NCBI RefSeq assembly: GCF_000737765.1
Contig: NZ_JPRI01000001.1
Span: 992,001 to 1,056,000 of the forward strand
Direction of reading: 5' to 3'
DNA: 64,000 nucleotides
Origin: Chryseobacterium vrystaatense
GTDB lineage: Bacteria; Bacteroidota; Bacteroidia; Flavobacteriales; Weeksellaceae
Each line of letters begins with the position of its first letter. Position 1 is the first letter of the stretch. Below, in pieces: positions 6,295-15,253 of the stretch. The translations under genes and the position numbers were made by a program. The notes under the pieces are model-generated. The model had not been told where the DNA came from, searched no databases, and was given only the letters and a program-made list of their open reading frames with translations.

Positions 6295-7278
6295 ATGAAA
6301 TTTTCGACAGACGAACTAATGGAAGGAATAAGGTCAGGCGACAAACGTCTGACAGCAAAAGCTATTACATTAGTTGAAAGTAAAAAAGCTGAGCACAGAA
6401 TTCAGGCAGAGGAGCTTCTGAAAAGGATAATGCCCTTTACAGGCAATTCTATCAGGGTAGGAATAACGGGAGTTCCGGGCGCAGGAAAGTCTACATTTAT
6501 CGAAAATTTCGGTAGGCTGGTCATTGCAAACGGCAAAAAAGTAGCGGTTTTGGCCATTGATCCCAGTTCTTCTATTAATAAAGGAAGTATTTTGGGTGAT
6601 AAAACCCGAATGGAGGAGCTCGCTAAAGAAGAAAATGCCTTTATACGCCCTTCTCCAAGTTCCGGATTTCTTGGAGGTGTCGCCAATACTACTTTTGAAA
6701 CCATGATGATTTGTGAAGCAGCGGGTTATGATTATATTCTTATTGAAACCGTAGGCGTTGGGCAGTCTGAGGTTTTGGTGGCTGATATAACGGATGTGTT
6801 TCTATTTCTTAAAATCATTGGAGGAGGAGATGAACTGCAGGGGATTAAGCGTGGGATTATGGAAATGGTAGATCTTATTTTCATCAATAAAGTTGAGCAG
6901 GACAATCTGCAGAAAGCAAAAAATACAAGACTGGAGTTAAAAAGGGCCCTGGACTTTATTCCTCCAAAAGAAAAAGGTTGGAAAATTCCGGTATTATTAG
7001 GTTCTGCTCTTTATAATGAAGGTCTGGATGAGGTCTACGCCAAGATCTTCGAATTCACAGATATGAAAAAGAAAACAGGCCGTTTTAACGAAGTTCGTAC
7101 CCAGCAGGCAGAAAAACGGTTTGAATATTGGGTTCAGGAATATATTCTGGCCATGATGAAAAGAAGCAGTTCCGTAGAAGAGGCTTACATAAAGCACAAA
7201 AAAAATGCTTCAGAAATGGTTTCTAATCCCAGCACTGAAGCAAAAATATTTGTTGAAAAATTTTTATCTAAAGACTAA
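6295..7278 (+). CDS. meaB: Methylmalonyl-CoA mutase-associated GTPase MeaB (ArgK family)
   Basis: A 327-residue G3E-family P-loop GTPase. Walker A GVPGAGKS is at 59-66, followed by VLAIDPSS, the switch region DKTRM, ETVGVGQSE (Walker B/G3) and the base-recognition motif NKVE. MeaB chaperones adenosylcobalamin loading and protection of methylmalonyl-CoA mutase. The mutase genes are not in this window. The old name ArgK (a transport kinase) is misleading. The stop codon overlaps the convergent DUF4251 gene by four bases. Confidence 0.92.
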   Translation: MKFSTDELMEGIRSGDKRLTAKAITLVESKKAEHRIQAEELLKRIMPFTGNSIRVGITGVPGAGKSTFIENFGRLVIANGKKVAVLAIDPSSSINKGSILGDKTRMEELAKEENAFIRPSPSSGFLGGVANTTFETMMICEAAGYDYILIETVGVGQSEVLVADITDVFLFLKIIGGGDELQGIKRGIMEMVDLIFINKVEQDNLQKAKNTRLELKRALDFIPPKEKGWKIPVLLGSALYNEGLDEVYAKIFEFTDMKKKTGRFNEVRTQQAEKRFEYWVQEYILAMMKRSSSVEEAYIKHKKNASEMVSNPSTEAKIFVEKFLSKD

Positions 7279-7826
7279 AGTTTTTCCTTCTCTTTTTCTA
7301 TTTTCTGATTTTCCGAAACATAACCGTCATAAGTGATCGGCTGTCTGTCGTTGCTTTGTATAGAAACAAATGCTTTACCGTTTTTAAACACCTCTATATT
7401 AATCTGATCAACATTTCTTACATCATTGGGCTTGATTTTTAAAGTCCAGTTGCCTTTTTTATTTTGAGATTTGTTGACGGTGAAATCTTTGGATACAAAG
7501 CGGTAGCCGGTTTCAGATGAATTATATGAAGCATTGTACATTCTGCCAAAATAGGGAAGGGCTACATCCATATTATTTTTTTTAAGCTCTATAGAATAGC
7601 CTCCACCTTGCAGCTGAAGTATTCTGGTTGTAGGTGCATTCTGAATAGAACCGATCGCATTGATCACTTCATAGTTCATAGGATTGGCCCTTTGAGCATT
7701 AAAAGTAAATTCCTCGGAACCTACCAGTGTATCTACTGTTTTGGAATCTAAATAAGCTTGTGAAGAGCAGCTCTCAAAGAGAAAAAAGAAACCAAAAATA
7801 AATATAAGTGAAATATACTTTTTCAT
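7275..7826 (-). CDS. DUF4251 lipoprotein
   Basis: A 183-residue exported protein whose N-terminus MKKYISLIFIFGFFF..ESCSS is a lipoprotein signal. The remainder fits the DUF4251 family of Bacteroidota, with a lipocalin-like beta-rich region: GGYSIELKKNNMDVALPYFGRMY and FVSKDFTVNKSQNKKGNWTLKI. An upstream ATG would add 14 residues that are not signal-like, so ATG at 7826 is preferred. The function of DUF4251 is unknown. Confidence 0.82.
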   Translation of the reverse strand: MKKYISLIFIFGFFFLFESCSSQAYLDSKTVDTLVGSEEFTFNAQRANPMNYEVINAIGSIQNAPTTRILQLQGGGYSIELKKNNMDVALPYFGRMYNASYNSSETGYRFVSKDFTVNKSQNKKGNWTLKIKPNDVRNVDQINIEVFKNGKAFVSIQSNDRQPITYDGYVSENQKIEKEKEKL

Positions 7827-7865
7827 AACCGTAATTATTGTTAAATTTAAATAGCAAAATGTATG

Positions 7866-7873
7866 CAAATATA
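7866..7873 (-). promoter_or_regulatory. -7 box for the DUF4251 gene
   Basis: The minus strand reads TATATTTG, a perfect TAnnTTTG match, 39 bases upstream of the chosen ATG. This also supports the downstream start, because the alternative ATG overlaps the box. Confidence 0.5.
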
Positions 7874-7932
7874 TGGGTTGTTATCTGTTTTGGAATAAAA
7901 ATTGTAAATGTTGAATTATTAACACTCGAACT

Positions 7933-8739
7933 ATGAAATTTACACATCTATTAGGAATAGGAGCAGTTGCCCTGTCAGCTGTAGCTTGTACTACCAATCC
8001 GATTACGGGGAGGTCGTCTTTGCAGATTGCCAATAACTCGGAAATACTGACAATGTCTTCCCAGGAATATAGAACAACATTGTCTAAATCTAAAATTATC
8101 TCCGGAACTGCAGATGCTAAAAAAATAGTGAGTGTAGGGAGTAGAATAAAAAGCGCCGCTGAAAGATATTACCAGAGTATCGGAAGATCTGCCGATCTTG
8201 CCAATTATAGCTGGGAATTTAACCTTATCCAAAGCAATGAATTAAATGCCTGGTGTATGCCTGGCGGGAAAGTTGCAGTGTATACCGGTATTCTTCCTGT
8301 AACAAAAAATGATAATGGTCTTGCAGTAGTTATGGGGCATGAGGTTTCACATGCTTTGGCAGGTCACGGAAATGAAAGGATTTCTCAGGCAATGGTTGCA
8401 CAGTATGGAGGTTCTATTTTGGGAGGAACAATTTCGAACTCACAATGGGCCGGTATTTTTGAAAAAGTGTATCCTATCGGATCTCAGGTTGCTTTACTGA
8501 AATATGGAAGAAACCAGGAATCCGAAGCAGACCAAATGGGACTTTATCTGATGTCGATGGCAGGATATGACCCGAGAGAAGCTATTCCTTTCTGGAATAG
8601 GATGGAAGGAGCGTCTTCAGGAGCAAGACAGCCTGAGTTTTTATCTACCCACCCGAACCCTGAATCCAGAATTTCGGATATCAATAAAAACCTTCCAAAA
8701 GCCCTGGAATATTACAAAGCTGCAGGAGGGAAAATATAA
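7933..8739 (+). CDS. M48-family zinc metalloprotease, lipoprotein
   Basis: A 268-residue protein. The signal peptide ends at ALSAVAC (C19 lipidated). The zinc-binding HEVSH is at 136-140 and the third ligand E198 lies in RNQESEADQMG. The family resembles periplasmic M48 peptidases such as LoiP/YggG and the peptidase domain of BepA, which act in outer-membrane protein quality control. STHPNPESRI near the C-terminus is also typical. It appears monocistronic; a small membrane-protein gene follows after 95 bases. Confidence 0.9.
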   Translation: MKFTHLLGIGAVALSAVACTTNPITGRSSLQIANNSEILTMSSQEYRTTLSKSKIISGTADAKKIVSVGSRIKSAAERYYQSIGRSADLANYSWEFNLIQSNELNAWCMPGGKVAVYTGILPVTKNDNGLAVVMGHEVSHALAGHGNERISQAMVAQYGGSILGGTISNSQWAGIFEKVYPIGSQVALLKYGRNQESEADQMGLYLMSMAGYDPREAIPFWNRMEGASSGARQPEFLSTHPNPESRISDINKNLPKALEYYKAAGGKI

Positions 8740-8834
8740 TGATTTAAAATTTTAATCTTGTATAGAGTCTTATTGAGTTTTAACCCATCGAGATAAGGCT
8801 CCTTTTAATCTAAAAACCACTAAACACAATATTT

Positions 8835-9146
8835 ATGAAAAGTTTATCAATTACAGGACTTATATTGCTGGCTGTTTCAGCATTGCTTTTTTATCTGACG
8901 ACTGACTTTACAGTAGGAGGAATTACGATATCCCATATGATGGGGGTGATGGCCGGAGTAGGAATTGGGCTTATCATTGGAGGAATGGTTGGATATGTAA
9001 GTAAGGGAAGTGCTCTGAAGGCAGAAGAGAAAAGAAAAGAATTCAAACAGTTGCAGAAAGATAAAGAAGATCTGGAAAAGCAGGCGGCAGAAATTGCCCA
9101 ACGTGAAGCAGAACTTCAACGTCAAAATCAAAACCCTCAAATTTAA
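8835..9146 (+). CDS. Small membrane protein with C-terminal coiled coil
   Basis: A 103-residue protein of unknown function. Two hydrophobic segments (about 5-24 and 33-56, the second Gly-rich: MMGVMAGVGIGLIIGGMVGYV) precede a charged, heptad-like tail (about 62-97) rich in K, E and Q. The stop codon lies within the terminator hairpin that follows. Confidence 0.72.
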   Translation: MKSLSITGLILLAVSALLFYLTTDFTVGGITISHMMGVMAGVGIGLIIGGMVGYVSKGSALKAEEKRKEFKQLQKDKEDLEKQAAEIAQREAELQRQNQNPQI

Positions 9147-9162
9147 AAATTTGAGGGTTTTT
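9131..9162. terminator. Bidirectional terminator overlapping a stop codon
   Basis: A near-perfect inverted repeat, AAACCCTCAAATTT/AAATTTGAGGGTTT (9131-9144 and 9147-9160), has T-runs on both sides. It serves the small membrane-protein gene (+) and the OM barrel gene (-). The + strand TAA at 9144-9146 sits at the hairpin tip. Confidence 0.85.
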
Positions 9163-9181
9163 CTATAGTTGTTGTTTTCAA

Positions 9182-9796
9182 TTATTTAAACTTATAGCCT
9201 ACTCCTACTAAAAACAGGTTAGGTCTGTTGTCATATCTGATTTCAGAACCTGAAACCTTATTAATGAAGTTTCTTTCATCCTTACTGAATGAACCTTCGT
9301 ATCGTGCATTGATAAGCAGTTTTTTGATTTCAAGCTGCGCACCGAACTGATATCCTACTGTGAAATTATTTTTAACATTTTCCTTGAAGTCATTATAGGT
9401 GTTTTCCTTGCTTAAATTGTAGCTTGCTACAGGCCCCACAAAAACACCTAACATATCTCCTAAAACTTTATGTCCTAAAAGAATAGGCATATCAAGACGG
9501 TTGCTTTTAACATCAAAAGTAGTGTTTTCTGTAGTGAACTCATTTTTGAAGTGGGTGTAGTACAATTCCGGCATTACATAAAATGAACCTGGAAGCCCTA
9601 CTTTCAGGGAAAGTCCTGCATTGAAACCAACATTATTTTTTCCTGTTCCTTCAATGGCCTCATTAACTGTTCCTTTAAAGTTTTTCCATGAAGGAGAGCT
9701 CGTCGGAAATATTAAGTTAGCTTTCGCTGCCAGTGATATCTGTGCAGAAGCGAACATTGAAAATCCGATTAATGCTATACTAAGTACCTTTTTCAT
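9182..9796 (-). CDS. Outer-membrane beta-barrel protein (PorT-like)
   Basis: About 204 residues. A signal peptide (MKKVLSIALIGFSMFASAQ) is followed by alternating beta strands and a terminal strand NLFLVGVGYKFK ending in a hydrophobic residue plus charge, as in small eight-strand barrels of the PorT/OMP_b-brl_2 type. The preferred start is MKK at 9796; an ATG at 9802 is also possible. The gene starts inside the end of mlaF (about 17-base overlap), so it is probably co-translated with the Mla-type transporter and could serve as its outer-membrane partner. That partnership is inference. Confidence 0.78.
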   Translation of the reverse strand: MKKVLSIALIGFSMFASAQISLAAKANLIFPTSSPSWKNFKGTVNEAIEGTGKNNVGFNAGLSLKVGLPGSFYVMPELYYTHFKNEFTTENTTFDVKSNRLDMPILLGHKVLGDMLGVFVGPVASYNLSKENTYNDFKENVKNNFTVGYQFGAQLEIKKLLINARYEGSFSKDERNFINKVSGSEIRYDNRPNLFLVGVGYKFK

Positions 9797-10595
9797 TATC
9801 ATCTATTTTAGTGATTGTATTTTCAATCGTTTTATTATTTTCAAGTAAATACTCTCTCAGTTCTTTAAACAGTTCTGAAGAATAAACGAAGTCAATTAGA
9901 TTTTTATTGCCTGCAGTGATTAAGACATCCTTGTTTCCTTCCCATTCCTTGATTCCCAATCGTAGATATACAATTTTTTCCCCAATCGTCATCACAGAAT
10001 TCATATCGTGTGTATTAATGATTGTTGTTGTATTGTATTCCTGGGTAATCTCAAGCAGCAGATCATCAATAATATTAGAAGTATAAGGGTCAAGACCGGA
10101 GTTGGGTTCATCACAGAACAAATACTTCGGGTTGTTCACAATCGCTCTCGCAATGGCTACACGTTTCTGCATTCCTCCCGAAATCTCTGATGGGAATTTT
10201 CTGCCTGCCTTATCAAGATGTACTCTGCCTATTACGTCAAAAACCCTCTTCTTTTTTTCTCTGAAAGTAAGGTTTGTAAACATGTCCAGTGGAAACATAA
10301 TGTTCTCTTCGACAGTGAGTGAGTCGAAAAGCGCACTGCCCTGAAATACTGTTCCGATTTCTGAACGCAGATGCTGTTTCTGATCCCTCGTCATCGTGTT
10401 GATATCCGTTCCGTCAAAAAGGATTTCTCCTGATGATGGCTGATAAACATTCAGTAAACTTTTCAGGAAAACAGTTTTTCCGGAACCACTTTGTCCGATG
10501 ATCAGGTTCACTTTTCCTTTGTCAAAAGAAGTTGAAATTCCCTTAAGTACTTCAACATCACCAAAACTCTTCTTCAGATCTTTTACCTCAATCAT
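9780..10595 (-). CDS. mlaF: ABC transporter ATP-binding protein, MlaF-like
   Basis: A 271-residue ATPase. Walker A GQSGSGKT is at 34-41, signature SGGMQ begins near 139, Walker B YLFCDEP is near 158-164, and the D-loop region is SGLDP. The D/E-rich C-terminal tail (about 230-271) is characteristic of the Mla branch. It pairs with the MlaE permease upstream: the stop and start overlap as TGATG. The expected role is inner-membrane phospholipid transport with MlaE and an MCE protein. The MCE gene of this genome lies apart at 29115. Confidence 0.9.
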   Translation of the reverse strand: MIEVKDLKKSFGDVEVLKGISTSFDKGKVNLIIGQSGSGKTVFLKSLLNVYQPSSGEILFDGTDINTMTRDQKQHLRSEIGTVFQGSALFDSLTVEENIMFPLDMFTNLTFREKKKRVFDVIGRVHLDKAGRKFPSEISGGMQKRVAIARAIVNNPKYLFCDEPNSGLDPYTSNIIDDLLLEITQEYNTTTIINTHDMNSVMTIGEKIVYLRLGIKEWEGNKDVLITAGNKNLIDFVYSSELFKELREYLLENNKTIENTITKIDDNEKGT

Positions 10596-11347
10596 CAGCT
10601 TAATATTAATTGGGTTAAAATTAATTCAGAAATGATAATAAATACCATTGTCCATACTACCGCCTGGGTACTTGCTCTACCTACTTCCAGCGACCCTCCC
10701 TGTACATTATATCCAAAATAAGAAGGAACTGTAGCAATAATAAAAGCAAATACAGTAGTTTTTACAAATGCATAATACACGAACAAGTTGGGCATATACA
10801 TCTGAATCCCTACGATGTAGTCGTTCTCAGTCCAGTTACCAGTCAGCATACCTGCCAAATGTCCACCACCTATACCGAAGACGATACTGATGGCAATAAG
10901 AATAGGATTGAAAATAACGCAGGCGAAAATTTTAGGCAATATCAGGAAATTGGGAGAATTTACACCCATAATATCCAGTGCATCGATCTGCTCAGAAACC
11001 CTCATTGTTCCTATACTTGATGCTATATATGACCCTACTTTACCTGCCAGAATAAGACTGATAATCGTTGGGGAAAATTCCAGAACCAAAACGGCTTTGG
11101 TAGCATATCCCACGAATGAAGGTGGGATAGGAAAGGACGAAGAGGCAAAGTTATTGAACATCTGGATAGCAACTACTGCTCCCACAAATATAGAAGTGAA
11201 GATCACAAGCCCAAAAGAATTGACGCCGAGATCATTGATTTCTCTCATGAACAGCTTCCAAAAAACCCTCATTTTCTGGGGTTTCTGCAAGGATTTACCT
11301 AGAAGGATAATGTATTCTCCTACTGCTGTAAAAAACTTTTTTAACAT
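10595..11347 (-). CDS. mlaE: MlaE-family ABC transporter permease
   Basis: A 250-residue integral membrane protein with five or six hydrophobic segments and MlaE/YrbE landmarks: RMFNNFASSS-like region, EFSPTIISLILAGKVGSYIASSIGTMRVSEQIDALDIMG, and PSYFGYNVQGGSLEVGRASTQAVV. It forms the membrane domain of a phospholipid-trafficking ABC complex. The first gene of an mlaE-mlaF-barrel operon on the minus strand. Confidence 0.92.
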   Translation of the reverse strand: MLKKFFTAVGEYIILLGKSLQKPQKMRVFWKLFMREINDLGVNSFGLVIFTSIFVGAVVAIQMFNNFASSSFPIPPSFVGYATKAVLVLEFSPTIISLILAGKVGSYIASSIGTMRVSEQIDALDIMGVNSPNFLILPKIFACVIFNPILIAISIVFGIGGGHLAGMLTGNWTENDYIVGIQMYMPNLFVYYAFVKTTVFAFIIATVPSYFGYNVQGGSLEVGRASTQAVVWTMVFIIISELILTQLILS

Positions 11348-11376
11348 GTTGCTAAATTAGACTTTTTTTATTTAAT

Positions 11377-11420
11377 TAAGGTTAAGGCTCAGCCATAGCT
11401 CTGAGGATTATTAAACCTTA
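11377..11420. repeat. Inverted repeat in the mlaE/sugar-transferase spacer
   Basis: TAAGGTT (11377-11383) pairs with AACCTTA near 11414-11420, and internally CTCAG (11388-11392) pairs with CTGAG (11401-11405). There is no T-run on the minus strand immediately after it. It may be a weak terminator for the sugar-transferase gene or a decayed repeat. Confidence 0.35.
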
Positions 11421-11466
11421 GAAGCAAATATGATTCCTCAATTTTAATCTTAACCTTTTGTTTGAT

Positions 11467-12837
11467 TTATTTTGCGTTTTTATCGCCACCGATGACCAAT
11501 AAAACGGTCTTTAAAACAATCACCAGATCCAGGACAAAACTCCAGTTCCTTACATAGAACGTATCTGCCAATATCCTTTTTTTCATTTCTACCTCTACGT
11601 CTCCATAATCTCCCCGCAATCCATTGACCTGCGCAAGACCTGTAATGCCCGGAGAAACCATACTTCTTAAGCTGTATCTTCCGATCTTGGGTTTATAGTA
11701 ATTGTCAACAGCCAGCATGTGTGGACGTGGTCCTACAATAGACATTTCCCCTTTGATGACATTAATGAACTGAGGCAGCTCATCAAGACTGGTTTTTCTG
11801 AGAAATTTACCAATACTTGTGATTCTGGAATCATTATCTTCGGTCGTTTTTGTGGCAGATTCATCATTCACGACCATGGTTCTGAATTTCAGGCAGCAAA
11901 ATACTTCCTCATGAAAACCATATCTTTTTTGAACAAAAAATACAGGCCCCTTAGATGTTACCTTTATTAATATAGCAATAACAGGAAACAGCCATGAACA
12001 AAGCAGGACTAAGATAGTGATTGAAAAAACAAGATCAAAAATCCTTTTCACCAGAAAATTAGAATAATAATCTAAAGGATATTTTGCCTGACTGAGCACT
12101 GGCTGCGTCTGAATATACCCCAGATCATACAGGAAAAAGTCACTCTGTGTAATGCTAGGAATTAATGAGATATGAACCTTATTATCTTCGGCCAGCTTAA
12201 ATAACTCTTTTTCCACGCTCTCGGTGAACGTGTTTTCGGTAGAGAGAAACAGGGTATGAATTCCATTCCTTTTCCAAAAATCAACGAGTTTATCCTTGCT
12301 GATATCTGAACTTTCATATTCAAATATTCTGTATCCGTAATCTTTTCTATCCTGAAATATATTCCTTAAAATCTCTGTTGAGCTTGTTTCTCCCAGAAAC
12401 ATTACATTTCTGTAATTGATCCCCAGTGAGCGAAAATACTTAATAGAGAAGTAAATCACCGATTTCGCTAGGAAAATACAGAAAAACAGATAAAAAGAAA
12501 GCCAATATATATCCGAATTGAAAAATACATTTTTGCTCACTTTCCCAATAAGGAGCACTCCCAATATAAAAAACAGAAAATGAATCAGCAATCGCTCAAG
12601 AAACAAAGTATAGGTGAGATTCCTCTGAATATTATAAATTTTTGTCCTGCCGCTCAGCAGCATCCAGAACAAAAACAGCAATATCAGTGAGAAAATATTT
12701 TGATACCAGGTCTCTTCATGATATCTTAAACTCTCATTCCTGCTTATAAAAAAGAATATGAAGATAGATGCAATAACCATAAGGTCAAGCAAAATAATGA
12801 TCGATTTCAGGTATCTAGAGTATCGAATTCTCTGCAT
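11467..12837 (-). CDS. Exopolysaccharide polyprenyl-phosphate sugar transferase (WcaJ-type)
   Basis: A 456-residue protein: four N-terminal membrane segments (about 12-133), a central Rossmann-like region (about 135-250), and a C-terminal bacterial sugar-transferase domain. Its motifs are KRIFDLVFS, a membrane segment, then GPVFFVQKRYGF, CLKFRTM, FLRKTSLDELPQFINV and GEMSIVGPRPH. It transfers a sugar phosphate to undecaprenyl phosphate to start capsule/exopolysaccharide synthesis. It stands alone here without a polysaccharide cluster. The start lies 45 bases downstream of the queE stop, so it could be the last gene of the pgi operon. Confidence 0.88.
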   Translation of the reverse strand: MQRIRYSRYLKSIIILLDLMVIASIFIFFFISRNESLRYHEETWYQNIFSLILLFLFWMLLSGRTKIYNIQRNLTYTLFLERLLIHFLFFILGVLLIGKVSKNVFFNSDIYWLSFYLFFCIFLAKSVIYFSIKYFRSLGINYRNVMFLGETSSTEILRNIFQDRKDYGYRIFEYESSDISKDKLVDFWKRNGIHTLFLSTENTFTESVEKELFKLAEDNKVHISLIPSITQSDFFLYDLGYIQTQPVLSQAKYPLDYYSNFLVKRIFDLVFSITILVLLCSWLFPVIAILIKVTSKGPVFFVQKRYGFHEEVFCCLKFRTMVVNDESATKTTEDNDSRITSIGKFLRKTSLDELPQFINVIKGEMSIVGPRPHMLAVDNYYKPKIGRYSLRSMVSPGITGLAQVNGLRGDYGDVEVEMKKRILADTFYVRNWSFVLDLVIVLKTVLLVIGGDKNAK

Positions 12838-12882
12838 CTATCGGTGTTTATAACGGATACGAAGAGCGAAGGTACATATTTT

Positions 12883-13512
12883 TTACGGGATATTCAGGTA
12901 TTTATGTGTCTGAACCGACGCTTGCCATTCCGGATGAGCTAAAATAAAATCAGTGATTTTTGGATACATCTCATCACGCTTGCTCCATTCGCTCTGCATA
13001 TACAGCTTACAGTTTTCAGAAACCTTGGCGGCCTGCTCCTGTGCAAATGTAAAATCGTGTTGATTGAAAATAATTACTTTAAGTTCACTTGCTTTCGCAT
13101 AAATCTCTTCTTTAGGAAGTCCTGTCTTCTTAGGAGAAAGAGTGATCCAGTCGATTTGTCCACTTAAAGGATAGGCTCCGGACGTTTCAATGTGAATGGT
13201 ACATCCCAGCTCCTTTAATTTAGAGGTCAGAACATCCAGGTTCCACATAAGCGGTTCTCCACCTGTAAGAACAATAGTCTTGCAGTGTTTGGCTGCCGTT
13301 TCTGCAATTTCTTCTGCATTCATTAATGGATGGAGTTTAGGATCCCAGCTTTCTTTTACATCACACCAGTGGCAGCCGACATCGCAACCTCCTAATCTGA
13401 TGAAATAGGATGCTTTTCCGGTATGTGCCCCTTCTCCCTGTAAAGTGTAAAAATGCTCCATTACGGGGAGCATTTTACCTTCTTTTAATAAAATATCTTC
13501 TTCTTTATTCAT
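12883..13512 (-). CDS. queE: 7-carboxy-7-deazaguanine synthase QueE
   Basis: A 209-residue radical SAM enzyme. The cluster cysteines are C43, C47 and C50 in GGCDVGCHWCD, preceded by the substrate-binding stretch FYTLQGEGAHTG. Then come VLTGGEPLMW and HIETSGA. It converts 6-carboxytetrahydropterin to 7-carboxy-7-deazaguanine in queuosine biosynthesis. It lies seven bases after folD. Residues 160-209 (NCKLYMQSEW, QTHKYLNIP) match the usual QueE end. Confidence 0.92.
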   Translation of the reverse strand: MNKEEDILLKEGKMLPVMEHFYTLQGEGAHTGKASYFIRLGGCDVGCHWCDVKESWDPKLHPLMNAEEIAETAAKHCKTIVLTGGEPLMWNLDVLTSKLKELGCTIHIETSGAYPLSGQIDWITLSPKKTGLPKEEIYAKASELKVIIFNQHDFTFAQEQAAKVSENCKLYMQSEWSKRDEMYPKITDFILAHPEWQASVQTHKYLNIP

Positions 13513-13519
13513 TTTAAAA

Positions 13520-14404
13520 TTAGTCGTTATAGACCGAAGTTTTGTATGCGATGATGGTGTTTTTCATCAGCATGGCTCTCGTCATAGGTCCTACTCCTCC
13601 AGGTACCGGCGTAATCCAGCTTGCTTTGGCTGCACAGCTGTCAAAATCTACGTCACCTGCAAGGTAGTATCCTTTTGGAGAGTCATCATCTACTCTTGTT
13701 ATACCTACATCCACAATTACTGCACCGTCTTTGATCATATCTCCTTTTAAGAAATGAGGATCACCTAAGGCCGTAATAACGATGTCTGCTTTTTTTGTAT
13801 ACTCTTCAATATCTTTTGTATAAGAGTGCGTCAATGTTACAGTAGAGTTACCCGGGAAATCTTTTCTTCCCATCAGGATGCTCATAGGTCTTCCCACGAT
13901 TTTACTTCTTCCTATAATTACACAGTCTTTTCCTTTAGTTTCAATATTATATCTTTCCAATAACGTCAGGATCCCGAAAGGAGTAGCAGGAAGGAATGTA
14001 TCCATTTCCAAAGCCATCTTTCCGAAATTTTCAGGGTGGAAACCGTCCACGTCTTTTCTTGGATCGATAGCGAGAATAATTTTTTCCTGATCGATCTGAT
14101 CCGGCAAAGGAAGCTGTACAATGAAACCGTCTACAGCCTTAGATTTATTCAGTTCGTCGATCTTTTCCAATAATTCCGATTCAGAAACTGTACTTGGGAA
14201 TTTTACAAGTGTAGATCGGAATCCTACTTCCTCACAGTCTTTTACTTTACTGTTTACATAGGCCTTGCTCGCTCCGTTGTTTCCAACAAGAATCGCTACC
14301 AGATGCGGTGCTCTTTTCTTGCTTTCCAGGATCTTTTCCACTTCAACCTTGATCTCTGCCTTTATTTCTTTGGATACTTTAAGTCCGTCAAGAATTTCTG
14401 CCAT
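13520..14404 (-). CDS. folD: Bifunctional methylenetetrahydrofolate dehydrogenase/cyclohydrolase FolD
   Basis: A 294-residue cytoplasmic enzyme of one-carbon metabolism, interconverting 5,10-methylene- and 10-formyl-tetrahydrofolate with NADP. Catalytic residues Y49 and K53 lie in AYVNSKVKDC. Other landmarks are DGFIVQLPLP, KDVDGFHPEN, IGRSKIVGRPMS (dinucleotide-binding) and PVPGGVGPMTRAML. It lies between the methyltransferase and queE in a compact minus-strand operon. Confidence 0.95.
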   Translation of the reverse strand: MAEILDGLKVSKEIKAEIKVEVEKILESKKRAPHLVAILVGNNGASKAYVNSKVKDCEEVGFRSTLVKFPSTVSESELLEKIDELNKSKAVDGFIVQLPLPDQIDQEKIILAIDPRKDVDGFHPENFGKMALEMDTFLPATPFGILTLLERYNIETKGKDCVIIGRSKIVGRPMSILMGRKDFPGNSTVTLTHSYTKDIEEYTKKADIVITALGDPHFLKGDMIKDGAVIVDVGITRVDDDSPKGYYLAGDVDFDSCAAKASWITPVPGGVGPMTRAMLMKNTIIAYKTSVYND

Positions 14405-14425
14405 TTTTACTTTTTTTACTTTTAT

Positions 14426-15250
14426 TTAGATTTTATTGAATACAACAATATCCTGGAATTCATCGGCACCTTCCTTTTCTACATCAGTTCTCCAGAATCC
14501 TTCTTTTATAGCGGTCACTTTTAATCCTGCTTCTGCCGCCATCTGGTTCAGGAGTGGAATGCTTACCGCAATATTGGCAGCGGTCACCTTATCATCCATC
14601 AGTCTGTAACCGTCATATTGATGAGGGAACGGCATTGTACCATATTCCGTTTTGGATTCATCATACAGAAAGAACGTGGCTAAACACTGTCCGCCGCTGT
14701 TCAGAACCCTGCTGATCTCACTCAGATATCTTTTAATCTCAGGTATCTGCATATGCGTGAAAACTGAGAACAAAAATGCTTTGTCGAACCGGGCATCATT
14801 ATAAGGAAATGTAAAGTTTTCCGCTTTTTGGCTGAAAGTATTATACAGATCATTATAAATCGGAGTAAACTTGAATTTAAAATTCGGATGCTTTAGTCCA
14901 ATATTTTTGTTGCACCAGTTAATTCCTTTTTCTACAGCGTCGAAACCGTCGTAAGTACCCTTATCAATAATTCCGGTAAGAGCTACAGCCGTTCTTCCGA
15001 TTCCACATCCTACGTCAAGGACATGGTCTGTATTTTGTAACCCGATATATTTTTTAAGTGCATTTACCTGACGTATTCCATGAGGAATAAAGTCGCTGCC
15101 TCCTACGTAAATATCCCCTTTCTTAGGCTCATTTTTAGATCTTTTTCCCGTAAGACCATCATAGAGGTCGATTGGGAAGTAATAGATCTTTCTTCCCAGA
15201 AGCCTGAGGCCGGGAGGAAGTTTGTAATAATATGATCGTAATGCAGACAT
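14426..15250 (-). CDS. Class I SAM-dependent methyltransferase
   Basis: A 274-residue protein. The SAM-binding motif HVLDVGCGIGRTAVALTG (near residue 80) is followed by an acidic motif II (YDGFDAVEKGINW) and a typical post-motif region SVFTHMQIPEIKRYLSEISRVLNSGGQCL. The N-terminus is basic and aromatic. The substrate is unknown. The gene starts three bases after pgi and ends 21 bases before folD, so it is co-transcribed with central-metabolism genes. Confidence 0.85.
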   Translation of the reverse strand: MSALRSYYYKLPPGLRLLGRKIYYFPIDLYDGLTGKRSKNEPKKGDIYVGGSDFIPHGIRQVNALKKYIGLQNTDHVLDVGCGIGRTAVALTGIIDKGTYDGFDAVEKGINWCNKNIGLKHPNFKFKFTPIYNDLYNTFSQKAENFTFPYNDARFDKAFLFSVFTHMQIPEIKRYLSEISRVLNSGGQCLATFFLYDESKTEYGTMPFPHQYDGYRLMDDKVTAANIAVSIPLLNQMAAEAGLKVTAIKEGFWRTDVEKEGADEFQDIVVFNKI

Positions 15251-15253
15251 CTG

